Both the position numbers and the translations under genes were made by a program. Below are positions 42,814-52,054 of a DNA stretch of 64,000 bases, one piece after another. Under the pieces are notes generated by a model. That model saw nothing but the letters and a program-made list of their open reading frames with translations. It made no database searches and was not told the origin of the DNA. Origin of the DNA: Arthrobacter sp. ISL-5. GTDB taxonomy: Bacteria; Actinomycetota; Actinomycetes; Actinomycetales; Micrococcaceae. The DNA is taken from contig NZ_JAGGPM010000016.1 of the NCBI RefSeq assembly GCF_018613835.1, positions 1 through 64,000 of the forward strand. Direction: 5' to 3'. Each line of letters begins with the position of its first letter. Within the stretch, counting starts at the first letter, position 1.

Positions 42814-44954
42814 CCCCCGCTCCTGTGATCATCGCCATTGACGGGCGGTCCGGCGCAGGCAAAACCACGTTGGCCATCGAACTGGCGGCACGGCTGCGGA
42901 ACCACCACAAGGTCTCCCTGTTTCATCTGGAGGACATCTATCCGGGCTGGAACGGGCTCGCCGCTGGCGTTGAACGCTATGTGACCACGGTGCTGGCGCC
43001 CCTGCGCCGCGGAGAACCGGCCACGTGGATCAGCTGGGATTGGGCGCGGCATTACGACGGCGACGCCCGGGTCACGCTGCCCGCCGAGATCGTGATCGTG
43101 GAAGGTGTGGGGGCAGCTGCCGCCGCGGCCAGGCCGCTCCTGGACGCCGTCATCTGGGCCGATTCCCCGGATGACGAACGCCGCACCCGCGCCCTGGAGC
43201 GCGACGGCGACACCTACGAGCCCTACTGGGACCAGTGGGCCGCCCAGGAATCGGAGCTCCTGGCCTCGGACAGCATCCGGGAGCACGCGGATGTCCGGGT
43301 CCTGAACCGCGCCGACGACACCGCCCCGGCCGACGTCCTGCAGGCGCTCACCTACCTCCCGGCCCTCGCCACCGTGCTGGTTCCGGAGCTCTCCGCACGC
43401 CGCGGCCTCCGGCTCCGGGCCGAGCGCATCGAGGGCCGCCCGGACGCCGCCGCCCTCTTCGGATCGCTGTACGGCAACTCTGCGAATGCAGTCTGGCTGG
43501 ATTCGTCCCTCGTTCCGCCCGCCGCGGACAGCGCGGGCTGGGAGGGGACGCCCGCCGCGGAGCGCAGCCGCTTCAGCATCCTCGCGGACGACGGCGGCAC
43601 GTTCGGCCAGTCGGTCCGGCACCGTTCGGGGACCAACCGGATTACTGCCGGATCCGCCACGGCGGAGGTGTCCGGCACGTTCTTCCGCTGGCTCGAGACC
43701 GTCTGGGGCCGGAAGGCGGTCCGCGGCCCCGAGGGCTACCCGTGCGACTTCACCCTGGGCTGGCTCGGGTACCTCGGCTATGAACTCAAGCGCGAAACCG
43801 GCGGATCCGACGTCGCGGCGGACACCCCGGATTCGGCCCTGATCTTCGCCGGGCGGGCAGTCGTCCTGGACCACGCGGACGGCGCCGCCTGGCTACTTGC
43901 CCTTGACGCACCGGACGCGGCCGACTGGCTCGCCGGCGCCCGCGCCGCCGTAACCGCGGCGGGCCGGGCCGCCACCGAGCGTGCGGCCGGCGGCAACGGC
44001 GTCGTGAGTCGGGCGGCGCCGGCGTTCACTAGCCGCGATACCGAGGCCGGCTACAAGCGCAAGATCGTTGAGGCCCAGCACGAGATCACCGAGGGGAACA
44101 CCTACGAGGTCTGCCTCACCACTACGCTCACGGCCGACGTGCCCGCCGACGGCCTCGATCCCTGGCCGACGTACCTGGCGCTGCGGAGGAGGAACCCGGC
44201 GCCGTTCGCGAGCTACCTTCGCTTCGGCGGCCTGACGGTGGCCAGCACGTCGCCGGAGCGTTTCCTGCGGATAGCGTCCGACGGCGGCATGCGCGCCGAG
44301 CCGATCAAGGGCACCCGGCGCCGGGCTGCTGACCCGGAGCTCGATGCGGCGCTGCGGCGGGACTTGGCGACCTCGCTCAAGGACCGGGCCGAGAACATCA
44401 TGATCGTCGATCTGCTCCGGAACGATCTGAGTCACTTTGCCGAACCGGGCTCCGTGACCGTCAGCCGGCTGTGCGAAATCGAAAGCTACGCCACGGTGCA
44501 CCAGCTCGTGAGCACCATCGATGCCACCTTGCTGCCGGGGTCGCCGCGGGCCGAGGCGGTGGCGGCGTGCTTCCCGGCCGGCTCCATGACGGGCGCGCCG
44601 AAAATCAGCACCATGGCCATCCTGGACCGGCTGGAGGACGGCCCGCGCGGTGTCTACTCCGGGGCGATCGGATACTTTTCGCTCAATGGGGCCACGGACC
44701 TTGCAGTGGCCATCCGCACCCTGGTGATCCAGTCGGACGGCAGTGACGACTGGGCGGCCGACGGCGGCCAAGCCATCGGCGGCGACACAGACGGCAACGC
44801 GACCGGCGCCAAAGGGGGGCGGCGGGCGAGGCTCAGTCTCGGCGTCGGCGGCGCGATCACGGCCGATTCTGCGCCCCAGGAGGAATACGAGGAAATCCGC
44901 ACCAAAGCCTTCGGCGTGCTGTCCGCGCTGGGTTCGGAATTCCCCGGCAGCTGA
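42810..44954 (+). CDS. pabB: P-loop kinase-like domain fused to aminodeoxychorismate synthase PabB
   Basis: This 714-residue protein has two parts. Residues 1-190 form a P-loop domain resembling uridine kinase (IIAIDGRSGAGKTTLAIELAARL, Walker A about 12-20, and EIVIVEGVGAAAAAARPLLDAVIWADSPDDERR). Residues about 200-710 form a chorismate-binding enzyme of the PabB type with EPIKGTRRR, AENIMIVDLLRNDLSHF and GSMTGAPKI. PabB makes aminodeoxychorismate for folate. The PabC-like gene at 46563 completes that step. The kinase domain's role is unknown. A low-complexity insert (about residues 645-672) lies near the C-terminus. Confidence 0.85.
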   Translation: MTPAPVIIAIDGRSGAGKTTLAIELAARLRNHHKVSLFHLEDIYPGWNGLAAGVERYVTTVLAPLRRGEPATWISWDWARHYDGDARVTLPAEIVIVEGVGAAAAAARPLLDAVIWADSPDDERRTRALERDGDTYEPYWDQWAAQESELLASDSIREHADVRVLNRADDTAPADVLQALTYLPALATVLVPELSARRGLRLRAERIEGRPDAAALFGSLYGNSANAVWLDSSLVPPAADSAGWEGTPAAERSRFSILADDGGTFGQSVRHRSGTNRITAGSATAEVSGTFFRWLETVWGRKAVRGPEGYPCDFTLGWLGYLGYELKRETGGSDVAADTPDSALIFAGRAVVLDHADGAAWLLALDAPDAADWLAGARAAVTAAGRAATERAAGGNGVVSRAAPAFTSRDTEAGYKRKIVEAQHEITEGNTYEVCLTTTLTADVPADGLDPWPTYLALRRRNPAPFASYLRFGGLTVASTSPERFLRIASDGGMRAEPIKGTRRRAADPELDAALRRDLATSLKDRAENIMIVDLLRNDLSHFAEPGSVTVSRLCEIESYATVHQLVSTIDATLLPGSPRAEAVAACFPAGSMTGAPKISTMAILDRLEDGPRGVYSGAIGYFSLNGATDLAVAIRTLVIQSDGSDDWAADGGQAIGGDTDGNATGAKGGRRARLSLGVGGAITADSAPQEEYEEIRTKAFGVLSALGSEFPGS

Positions 44955-44981
44955 GCCCGCGGCTCAACAGCCGAACCCCGC

Positions 44982-46505
44982 CTACTGCACCGTCGCCGTA
45001 AGCCGTGCGACGTTGTCCACGTACCTCGCCGCGAGGGGCCGGCGCATCCAGGCGTCGAGCTTCAGCTCGTGCGAGATGTCCCGGTACGTGTCCTCCACCG
45101 CGCGCATGCTGTCCACGATCTCCGTGCCCAGCATCATCACGGAGACCTCCATGTTCAGCGAGAAGGAGCGCATGTCCATGTTGCTGGAACCAAGGACGGC
45201 CACTTCGTCGTCAATGGTGAAGTGCTTGGCATGCAGCACGAACGGAGCCTTGTAGAGGTAGATCTTCACACCAGCCTCCAGCAGCGCCTGGTAGTACGAC
45301 TGCTGCGCGTGGTGGACCAGGAACTGGTCGCCTTTCTCGGAGACGAAGAGTTCGACGTCGACGCCCCGCTGCGCCGCGGTGGTGATCGCATAGAGCAGGG
45401 AGTCGTCCGGAACGAAGTACGGGCTGCAGACGGAGATCCGGTGCTGGGCGGAGTAGATGAGCGTGTTGAACAGGCGGAGGTTGTTTTCGGTGCTGAACCC
45501 GGGCCCGCTGGGAACCACCTGCGCCGTGACACTGCCCGGGGCGGCCTCGGCGGGAAGCTGCAGCTGGGCCTCGAGCTGCGCTTCCAGTGACTCGTCCGTC
45601 TCGCTGAGCCAGTCGGTGGCAAAGACCACGTTGAGCGTCGGCACGATGGGGCCGCGCAGCCGGGCCATCAGTTCCACCCATTCACGCCCCACTTTGCGGT
45701 GCTTGGGGTTGTTGTAGGACGGCTCGATCAGGTTCTGCGATCCGGTGAACGCCACTTCGCCGTCAATCACCATGATCTTGCGGTGGTTCCGCAGGTCCGG
45801 CCGGCGCCACTGGCCGTGGATGGGCAGCAGCGGGAGCATCCGCCGCCACTGGATCCGGCTGGCCCTGAGGCGCTTGAGGAGCTCGCGGTAGCCCTTGATC
45901 CGGAGAGTGCCGATGTGGTCAAACAGCACGCGCACCTCAACACCGCGGTCGGCGGCCTCTTCCAGGGCCGTGAACAGTTCATCCGTCACGTGATCCGTGC
46001 TCATGATGTAGAACTCGGCGTTGACGAACCGCTTGGCGTTCCGAACGGCCTCGGTCATGGCCGCGATGGAGTCCGGGTACCCGGGGATCAGCTCCACGGA
46101 GTTGCCGTCCACCATGGGAATGGAGCCCAGCCGGCGGTTGAGTTCGGCCGCGGACTTCACCCATTCGGGCCCCGGGTATTCACTTCCGACGTCGGACAGC
46201 ACCGACGTGCGGGCCCGCACCCTTTCGCTGACCAGCTGCTGCTGCTCCACGCGGCGCCGGGAAAGCCGGAAGTTGCCGAAGAGCAGGAACAGGATCAGGC
46301 CTACGGACGGCACGAAGAAAATGCCCAGCAGCCAGGCCATGGCGGTGGTGGGGCGGCGGTTGCCGGGGATGATGCCCACCGCGAGGATCCGGATCATGAG
46401 GTCGGCGGCGCCCAGCAGCAGGATCAGCCAGGACGGCAAGGTTCCGGCAAGCGGAAATGGCCACAACACAGGCGAACCCCCGATATTTCTTGCCCTCGGA
46501 GCCAT
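44982..46505 (-). CDS. cls: Cardiolipin synthase (phospholipase D family)
   Basis: This 507-residue membrane enzyme condenses phosphatidylglycerols to cardiolipin. It has two N-terminal helices (LAGTLPSWLILLLGAADLMI and MAWLLGIFFVPSVGLILFLLF) and two HKD motifs: NHRKIMVIDGEVAFTGSQN in the first half and HAKHFTIDDEVAVLGSSNMD in the second. The start at 46505 gives the usual family length; the frame stays open further upstream into the divergent gene, and no strong ribosome binding site decides. It is divergent from the PabC-like gene by 57 bases. Confidence 0.9.
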   Translation of the reverse strand: MAPRARNIGGSPVLWPFPLAGTLPSWLILLLGAADLMIRILAVGIIPGNRRPTTAMAWLLGIFFVPSVGLILFLLFGNFRLSRRRVEQQQLVSERVRARTSVLSDVGSEYPGPEWVKSAAELNRRLGSIPMVDGNSVELIPGYPDSIAAMTEAVRNAKRFVNAEFYIMSTDHVTDELFTALEEAADRGVEVRVLFDHIGTLRIKGYRELLKRLRASRIQWRRMLPLLPIHGQWRRPDLRNHRKIMVIDGEVAFTGSQNLIEPSYNNPKHRKVGREWVELMARLRGPIVPTLNVVFATDWLSETDESLEAQLEAQLQLPAEAAPGSVTAQVVPSGPGFSTENNLRLFNTLIYSAQHRISVCSPYFVPDDSLLYAITTAAQRGVDVELFVSEKGDQFLVHHAQQSYYQALLEAGVKIYLYKAPFVLHAKHFTIDDEVAVLGSSNMDMRSFSLNMEVSVMMLGTEIVDSMRAVEDTYRDISHELKLDAWMRRPLAARYVDNVARLTATVQ

Positions 46506-46562
46506 TCCGGAAGGCGCGGACCTGCCCAGCCTATCGGGCACGGCCCGCACTAAGCTGGAGGC

Positions 46563-47495
46563 ATGACTTCTCCTGCCTCCGCCACCGTGCTGGTATTCCT
46601 CGACCCGGACTACGAATTCGGCCGGATAGCCGACCCCACGCAGCCGCAGCTGATGGCCACCGACCAGGGCGCCACGCGCGGCGACGGCGTTTTCGAGTCC
46701 ATGCTCGCCGTGGCCGGCCGGACCCGGAAGGTCCAGGCTCACCTGGACCGCCTGGGCGGCTCCGCGCTGGCCCTGGACCTTGAAATCCCCGCGCAGGACG
46801 TATGGCGGCGGGCCATCGAAACGGGCGTCGCGGCGTTCCGTTCAGACAACCCCGCGTCCTCCCCCGATGAGGATGAGGCCGTGGTCAAGCTCCTGGTGAC
46901 CCGCGGCGTCGAGGGAGCTTCCTCCCCGACGTGCTGGGTCCAGGTCTCGCCCGTCGGGGCTGCGGCCCGGCGGCAGCGCGAAACCGGCATCGACGTCATC
47001 CTGCTGGACCGGGGCTATGACAGCGACGTTGCCGAACGCGCCCCGTGGCTGCTGCTGGGGGCCAAGACTCTCTCCTATGCCGTCAACATGGCCACCCTCC
47101 GCCACGCGCACAAGCAGGGCGCCGACGACGTCATCTTCACATCGTCAGACGGCCGCGTGCTGGAGGGCCCGACGTCGACCGTTCTGCTGGCGCACGTCGA
47201 AACGGGCGACGGCGGCGCAACGGTCAAGCGCCTCATCACGCCGCAGCTGGACAGCGGCATCCTCGCCGGCACCTCACAGGGCGCCCTGTTCGCCGCAGCC
47301 AAGGCGGCCGGCTGGGAGCTGGGCTACGGCCCGCTGGAACCCCAGGAGCTGTTCGACGCCGACGCCGTCTGGCTGATTTCCAGCATCCGGACGCTGGCGC
47401 CGGTCAACCACATCGACGGCCGCGAAATCGGCACCCCGGCGCTTCGGAAGCAGCTGACGGCCGAGCTGAACGAGCTGTTTGCCGGGATCGGATAA
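46563..47495 (+). CDS. pabC: Aminotransferase class IV, aminodeoxychorismate-lyase-like
   Basis: This 310-residue PLP enzyme has the class IV fold: DQGATRGDGVFESMLAVAGR near the N-terminus, the PLP-lysine region LLLGAKTLSYAVNMATLRHAHKQGADDVIFTSSDGRVLEGPTSTVLL, and GILAGTSQGALFAAAKAAGW. Class IV members include branched-chain aminotransferase and aminodeoxychorismate lyase. The nearby PabB gene favours the lyase, which yields 4-aminobenzoate for folate. The symbol is therefore inferred from context. Confidence 0.82.
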   Translation: MTSPASATVLVFLDPDYEFGRIADPTQPQLMATDQGATRGDGVFESMLAVAGRTRKVQAHLDRLGGSALALDLEIPAQDVWRRAIETGVAAFRSDNPASSPDEDEAVVKLLVTRGVEGASSPTCWVQVSPVGAAARRQRETGIDVILLDRGYDSDVAERAPWLLLGAKTLSYAVNMATLRHAHKQGADDVIFTSSDGRVLEGPTSTVLLAHVETGDGGATVKRLITPQLDSGILAGTSQGALFAAAKAAGWELGYGPLEPQELFDADAVWLISSIRTLAPVNHIDGREIGTPALRKQLTAELNELFAGIG

Positions 47496-47545
47496 CGCCT
47501 GCCGGACGTTGTGGTGCTGGCCGGCCTGGAGGAAAATAGCGAACC

Positions 47546-48328
47546 ATGGCCAGCACAGTGGAAATCGACGGGCACCCGACGTGGGTCGAAGACCGTGGCG
47601 GTTCAGGCACACCGCTCCTGCTGCTGCACGGCGGCCTCAGCAACAGTGACGAGCTACTGAACAGCATCGGGCGGGGCCTCTCCGAAAGCTACCGCGTTAT
47701 CGCCTTCGACCGCCGGGGCCACGGCTATACGGCGGACACCGACGCCGACTTCCACTACGCCGGCATGGCAGCCGAAACCATCGGTGTGCTGGAAAAAGTG
47801 GTGGACGGGGCGGCCCACCTGGTGGGGTGGAGCGACGGCGGGATCATCGCCCTGCTCGTCGCCTTGCAGCGGCCCGACCTGGTTCGGAAGATGGTGGTCA
47901 TCGGGGCGAACTTCCACTATGACGGCATGGTGCCCGTGGAGATGGATCCCGATTCGCCGATGGCGCGGGAACTGGGCAAGGCCTACATCGAACGCTCCCC
48001 TGACGGTGCGGGACATCTGGATGAGGTCTTTGGCAAGAGTCTCGCGATGTTCTCCGCAGAGCCGACACTCACGGCCGCTGACGTCGCGCAGATCAGCAGT
48101 CCGGTGCTCGTGCTGTCCGGCGACGACGACCTCGTCTCGCTGTCCCATACCGTCGCCCTCTACGAAGCGCTGCCTGAGGGCCAGCTGGCCGTCGTGCCGG
48201 GCGCATCGCACGCGCTTCCGCTCGAGCAGCCGGACGCGGTCAACGCCCTTATCCTCAAGTTCCTGGGTGCCGCCGGGCCGCCGCAGACGCTGTTCCCGAT
48301 CCGCCGCGCGCGCCCGGCCACCGCATAG
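47546..48328 (+). CDS. Alpha/beta hydrolase
   Basis: This 260-residue hydrolase has the oxyanion LLLHGGLSNSDELL, the strand FDRRGHGYTADT, the nucleophile elbow in LVGWSDGGIIALLVAL (Ser in GWSDG), the acid in VLSGDDDLVSLSHT and the His in PGASHALPLE. It resembles small cytoplasmic esterases or haloperoxidase-like hydrolases. The substrate is not evident. It follows the PabC gene after 50 bases and could be cotranscribed. Confidence 0.85.
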   Translation: MASTVEIDGHPTWVEDRGGSGTPLLLLHGGLSNSDELLNSIGRGLSESYRVIAFDRRGHGYTADTDADFHYAGMAAETIGVLEKVVDGAAHLVGWSDGGIIALLVALQRPDLVRKMVVIGANFHYDGMVPVEMDPDSPMARELGKAYIERSPDGAGHLDEVFGKSLAMFSAEPTLTAADVAQISSPVLVLSGDDDLVSLSHTVALYEALPEGQLAVVPGASHALPLEQPDAVNALILKFLGAAGPPQTLFPIRRARPATA

Positions 48329-48474
48329 CGTCGGAGCCCATTCCTTCCGAGAGGCGGTAAGGGTATGGTCTGGCTCAGGAGGCGAGCACATGGACTGGGC
48401 GCTGGGACGATCCCCGGATTCACCGCTGCATGATCGGCCGCCATCCAGTGCGCGGCCCGTGACGAATCACCGTC

Positions 48475-48612
48475 ATGAGCAAAGCGGAGAAGCAGAACCT
48501 GCGGTATTGCGACTACTACTGTTTCATGTCGCTGGCGGACTTCATGGCGTGGGTGCAGGAGGACGGCGGCAGTGAACCGGACATGTCCTACACCCGGGAA
48601 CGCACCCGGTAG
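48475..48612 (+). CDS. Small hypothetical protein, 45 aa
   Basis: ATG 48475 to TAG 48612 encodes a short protein beginning MSKAEKQNLRYCDYYCFMSL and rich in Tyr, Met, Glu and Asp, with a CDYYC motif. Codon use is coding-like. No clear ribosome binding site precedes it. I recognise no family. It lies in the 300-base gap between the hydrolase and the FAD-oxidoreductase remnant; the rest of that gap shows nothing I can support. Confidence 0.4.
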   Translation: MSKAEKQNLRYCDYYCFMSLADFMAWVQEDGGSEPDMSYTRERTR

Positions 48613-48629
48613 CTGTTGGAGGGCGGGCC

Positions 48630-49684
48630 GTGAGTGAGCGGCCCGGAGGCAAGCCCCTTTCCCTCTGGGTTGCCACGGCCGGGTCCACCACCTATGCCTC
48701 CCTGGACGCCGACATTGACGTCGACGTTGCCGTGATCGGCGGGGGCATCGCCGGACTTACGGCGGCTGAACACATCGCACGAACGGTTTCCGGGGAAGGG
48801 CTCGACTGCGGCTTCCGCCGCGTATCCAACTACACCTACGCCGAGACCGACGGCGCCTTGGGCCGCGTGCGCGACGAAGCGGCCCTTGCCGCCCGGCTCG
48901 GCCTTCCGTCCGTCTTCGCGTCCGATGTCCCGTTGCCCTTCCCCGTCAAAGGCGCCGTCCGCTTCGACGGCCAGGCGCATCCACGCGGTCAAGTACCTGC
49001 AGGGCCTGGCCGGAGCAGTCCATGGTGACGGCAGCTTCGTGTTCGAGGAGTCGCCCGCGGTCGCGCTGCAGGACGGGTCACCGACGGCGGTCAACACCGA
49101 GCGGGGCTCTGTCCGGGCGCGGGACGTCATCGTGGCCACGAATGTACCGTTCGGCGACCGGGGCGTTTTCGATGCCCGCTGTTATCCGCACCGCTCCTAC
49201 CTCACCGCCAGCCTGGCCGCCGGGCGACGGCTCGATGACGCGTTCAGGAACTCCACGTTCATCGGCGTTGACGAGCCGATGCGCTCCATCCTGACGGTCG
49301 ATGTGGACGGAACCAGCTACGTGCTCACCGGGGGTGAAGGCCACCGGGCGTCCGACGTCGGCGACGCCGCCGAGCGCTACAGCCGGCTCGCCGCCTTCGC
49401 CCGGGACCGCCTCGGCGCCGGAGAGACGGCGTTCCGCTGGTCAACGCAGGACGCCATGCCCGTGGACGGGCTGCCGTACGTCGGGCTCATGTCGCCGGAT
49501 GCCCGCCACGTCCACGTGATCACCGGCCTGCGGAAGTGGGGCCTGACCAACGGCACCGCTGCGGCACTCATTCTCGCCGACACCCTCTGCGGCCGGCACA
49601 ACGCGTGGGCCGCGGTGTTCCGGTGGCACCGTCATTCAGGGGCCGGCCGCGAAGAACCTCCCGCCCAAGCCGCTGCCCTACTGA
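48630..49684 (+). pseudogene. Degraded FAD-dependent oxidoreductase
   Basis: The first frame (GTG 48630) has the FAD motif VDVAVIGGGIAGLTAA, then jumps to EHIARTVSGEGLDCGFRRVSNYTYAE. In the family about 60-70 residues separate these stretches, so an internal deletion near 48768 is likely. Near 48975-48979 the frame shifts; the second frame continues with IHAVKYLQGLAGAVHGDGSF through TEDAMPVDGLPYVG-like sequence (here STQDAMPVDGLPYVGLMS) and GLRKWGLTNGTAAALILAD. Near 49620 the sequence becomes unrelated, and the C-terminal Rieske domain common in the family is absent. Three lesions mark it as a true pseudogene. Confidence 0.8.
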
Positions 49685-49892
49685 GTACACCGGACGCCCA
49701 CGTGCCGGCGAAGCCGAGTGAAGGAAAAGTGTCGCAGTACACAAATGTGGCGCAGTCCACAAATAAGAGACAGCGCGCCCTTTCCCGTTGTACGCTTCTA
49801 CCACGGCCATCCCGTCCGCGCCTCGCGGGGAAGCGGCGGAGTGGCCCGGTTCCGGGCTCAGCCGGAATCGTGAACCTATAAAGGAATAGCCG

Positions 49893-50987
49893 ATGTCTAG
49901 GGACGAAACCTCCCTTCCTGCATTGACAAACTCACTACCCGCGGGTCGGGGGGCCCAGGCAGAGCTGCAAGGGGATGTGGGTGACACAGTTGTGCGCTGG
50001 CAGGCCCGAGGAATTATCGACGAGCTGCTGGCGGAGTCCGATCCGGAGACTGAATGGACCCGGGTAAATTTGCGCGAGCTCGTGGCGGCGCATCCGGACA
50101 GCCCTGAGCAGGCGTTGCTGGAACACCTCACCGCCACCACCGCACTGGCGAACGCCCCGGAGGATGACGCGCAAGTCACCCAGGCTGAGCAGCAGCCAGT
50201 GGAGGTGCCCGCCCCCGTTCCCTTTACCAGGCGCAGCAGGAACCGGATTGAAGCCGTCCTTGGCGACAGGATGCTCATGACCGCCTTCCAGCCCGTGCGC
50301 CAGCTTCCGGCCGGGCATGTGACCGGCGTTGAAGCCCTAACCCGGTTCGTCAGTGATGACGGCGCCAGCGCCGACCACTGGTTCAACGAGGCCGAGTCTG
50401 TGGGCCTCGGCGCTGACCTTGAAATCGCCGCCCTCCACCGTGCCCTCACGGCGGCCCAGGCTGTCCCCGAGCACCTGTTCATCGCCCTGAACCTGACACC
50501 CGCCACGTGCATGGACCCCCGGATCCAGGGATTGCTCGAGCACTCCCAGCTGGCCGTGAACAGGATCGTCATCGAGCTGAACGGCCAGGTCCCCGCCAAC
50601 AAGTACGCTTCCCTCTCGGCCGGCCTTGCACCGCTTCGCGCGCGCGGACTGCGAATCGCCGTGGACGGAGCCGGCGCCGGCTTCACCTCCATGGACCAGG
50701 TGCTGGAACTCCATCCGGACATCATCAAGCTGGGCCGCACGTTCATTGAAGGAATCGAAAGCTCCGAGTGGCAGCGGCTGCGGGCCACCGCCATGGCCGA
50801 GCTCGCCCAGCACATCGGCGCTGCCCTCGCCGCGCAGGGCGTCGAAACCAAGGAGGAACTGGCGGCGGTCACTGAACTCGGAGTGTCTGCCGCGCAGGGT
50901 TATCTCCTGGGCCGCCCTTCAGTCCATCCACTGGACTGGAACGCCTGGACGCGGTCCGAAAGCGAAACGGCCCAGAGCGGTTTCTGA
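49893..50987 (+). CDS. EAL-domain protein with degenerate catalytic motifs
   Basis: This 364-residue protein has an unassigned N-terminal region (1-115), including a DETSLPALTNSLPAGRG stretch, and a C-terminal EAL domain (about 120-350). The domain keeps GVEALTRF, LNLTP, IIKLGR and QGYLLGRP. It departs from the active c-di-GMP phosphodiesterase at key metal sites: the Asp-Asp loop (DDFGTG) is DGAGAG, the ELTE-type motif is ELNG and AEGVET is AQGVET. It is therefore probably a c-di-GMP receptor or protein-interaction domain without catalysis. AAAGGAAT precedes the ATG. Confidence 0.85.
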   Translation: MSRDETSLPALTNSLPAGRGAQAELQGDVGDTVVRWQARGIIDELLAESDPETEWTRVNLRELVAAHPDSPEQALLEHLTATTALANAPEDDAQVTQAEQQPVEVPAPVPFTRRSRNRIEAVLGDRMLMTAFQPVRQLPAGHVTGVEALTRFVSDDGASADHWFNEAESVGLGADLEIAALHRALTAAQAVPEHLFIALNLTPATCMDPRIQGLLEHSQLAVNRIVIELNGQVPANKYASLSAGLAPLRARGLRIAVDGAGAGFTSMDQVLELHPDIIKLGRTFIEGIESSEWQRLRATAMAELAQHIGAALAAQGVETKEELAAVTELGVSAAQGYLLGRPSVHPLDWNAWTRSESETAQSGF

Positions 50988-51004
50988 CGCCGGATGCCGG
51001 AGGA

Positions 51005-52054
51005 TCAGTCCTCCGTCAGGTCCGTGGCGAGGCGGATGTGGTTGTCCGCCAGCCACTCCGGGTTGAAGGCTTTGCTCAGGTAGTTGCTGCCCGTGTCGGG
51101 GGCGATGGCCACCACCACGGACCCGTGCGGCGCTGCCCGCGCCACCCGGAGGGCCGCCGCAACGGTCAACCCGGACGACGGCCCGAGGGACAGCCCCTCC
51201 TCGTTGAGAAGCCGGTGCACGGTGGTGTACACCTCGTCGTTGGGGATCCGCAGGAACCGGTCCAGCAGGCTGCGGTCAAAGACCTTCGGCCAGTCCGGCT
51301 TGGGCCAGGAATTGCCAACTCCGTCCACCAGGATCTGGCCCGGGTGCCCGCCGCTGTAGACCGAGCCGTACGGGTCCGCGCCGATCACCTCCACATGCCC
51401 GGCCGATTTCTCTTTCAGGTACCGCCCGTTTCCGGTGATGGTGCCGCCGGTTCCCACTCCCGCCACGAAGTGCGTCACCCTCCCGGCCGTCTGCTCCCAG
51501 ATCTCGGGCGCGGTCCCCTCGTAGTGCGCCTGTGGATTGGCGGGGTTGTCGAACTGCAGCGGCCGCCATGCCCCCGGCGTTTCCGCGGTGATGCGCGCAG
51601 CCACGGCCCTCGCATTGGCCGGTGAATCCGCGGGCGCAGTCCAGTCCGTGAACACCACGCGGGCACCGTAGCGGTGCAGCAGTTCCAGCTTTTCGGAGGA
51701 TATGGAGTCTCCGGTCACCACCACCACCGGGTGGCCGGTCAGTGCCCCGATCAGGGCCAGCCCGATGCCGGTGTTCCCGGAGGTGCTCTCCACGATGGTT
51801 CCCCCCGGCTGCAGTTGCCCGCTGCGCTCGGCGGCACGGACCATGCTCAGCGCGGTCCGGTCCTTGATGGAGCCGCCCGGATTTTCCGACTCCAGCTTCA
51901 CGAAAACCGTGCTGCCCAGCCCCCGGCTGAGCACGTCCAAGGGCACCAAGGGGGTGTGGCCCACCTGCGCCAGGACAGCCCCGGCGTCGGCCGTAAGGTC
52001 CACCGCTGGCGCCGCATGCCTGGGCGGCCGGTGCCTGCCGGTCACGGTGCTCAT
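51005..52054 (-). CDS. PLP-dependent cysteine-synthase-family enzyme
   Basis: This 349-residue fold-type II PLP enzyme has the PLP-lysine motif GGSIKDRTALSM (Lys about 64), the phosphate/substrate loop ESTSGNTGIGLA, the glycine loop VAGVGTGGTITGNGRYLKE and PSSGLTVAAALRVA near the C-terminus. It belongs to the O-acetylserine sulfhydrylase/cystathionine beta-synthase group. It overlaps the stop/start of the HAL-like gene upstream by four bases and is last in an operon with it and a flavin monooxygenase. It may incorporate sulfide from the operon's substrate into cysteine, or act on a different beta-substituted amino acid. Confidence 0.85.
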   Translation of the reverse strand: MSTVTGRHRPPRHAAPAVDLTADAGAVLAQVGHTPLVPLDVLSRGLGSTVFVKLESENPGGSIKDRTALSMVRAAERSGQLQPGGTIVESTSGNTGIGLALIGALTGHPVVVVTGDSISSEKLELLHRYGARVVFTDWTAPADSPANARAVAARITAETPGAWRPLQFDNPANPQAHYEGTAPEIWEQTAGRVTHFVAGVGTGGTITGNGRYLKEKSAGHVEVIGADPYGSVYSGGHPGQILVDGVGNSWPKPDWPKVFDRSLLDRFLRIPNDEVYTTVHRLLNEEGLSLGPSSGLTVAAALRVARAAPHGSVVVAIAPDTGSNYLSKAFNPEWLADNHIRLATDLTED

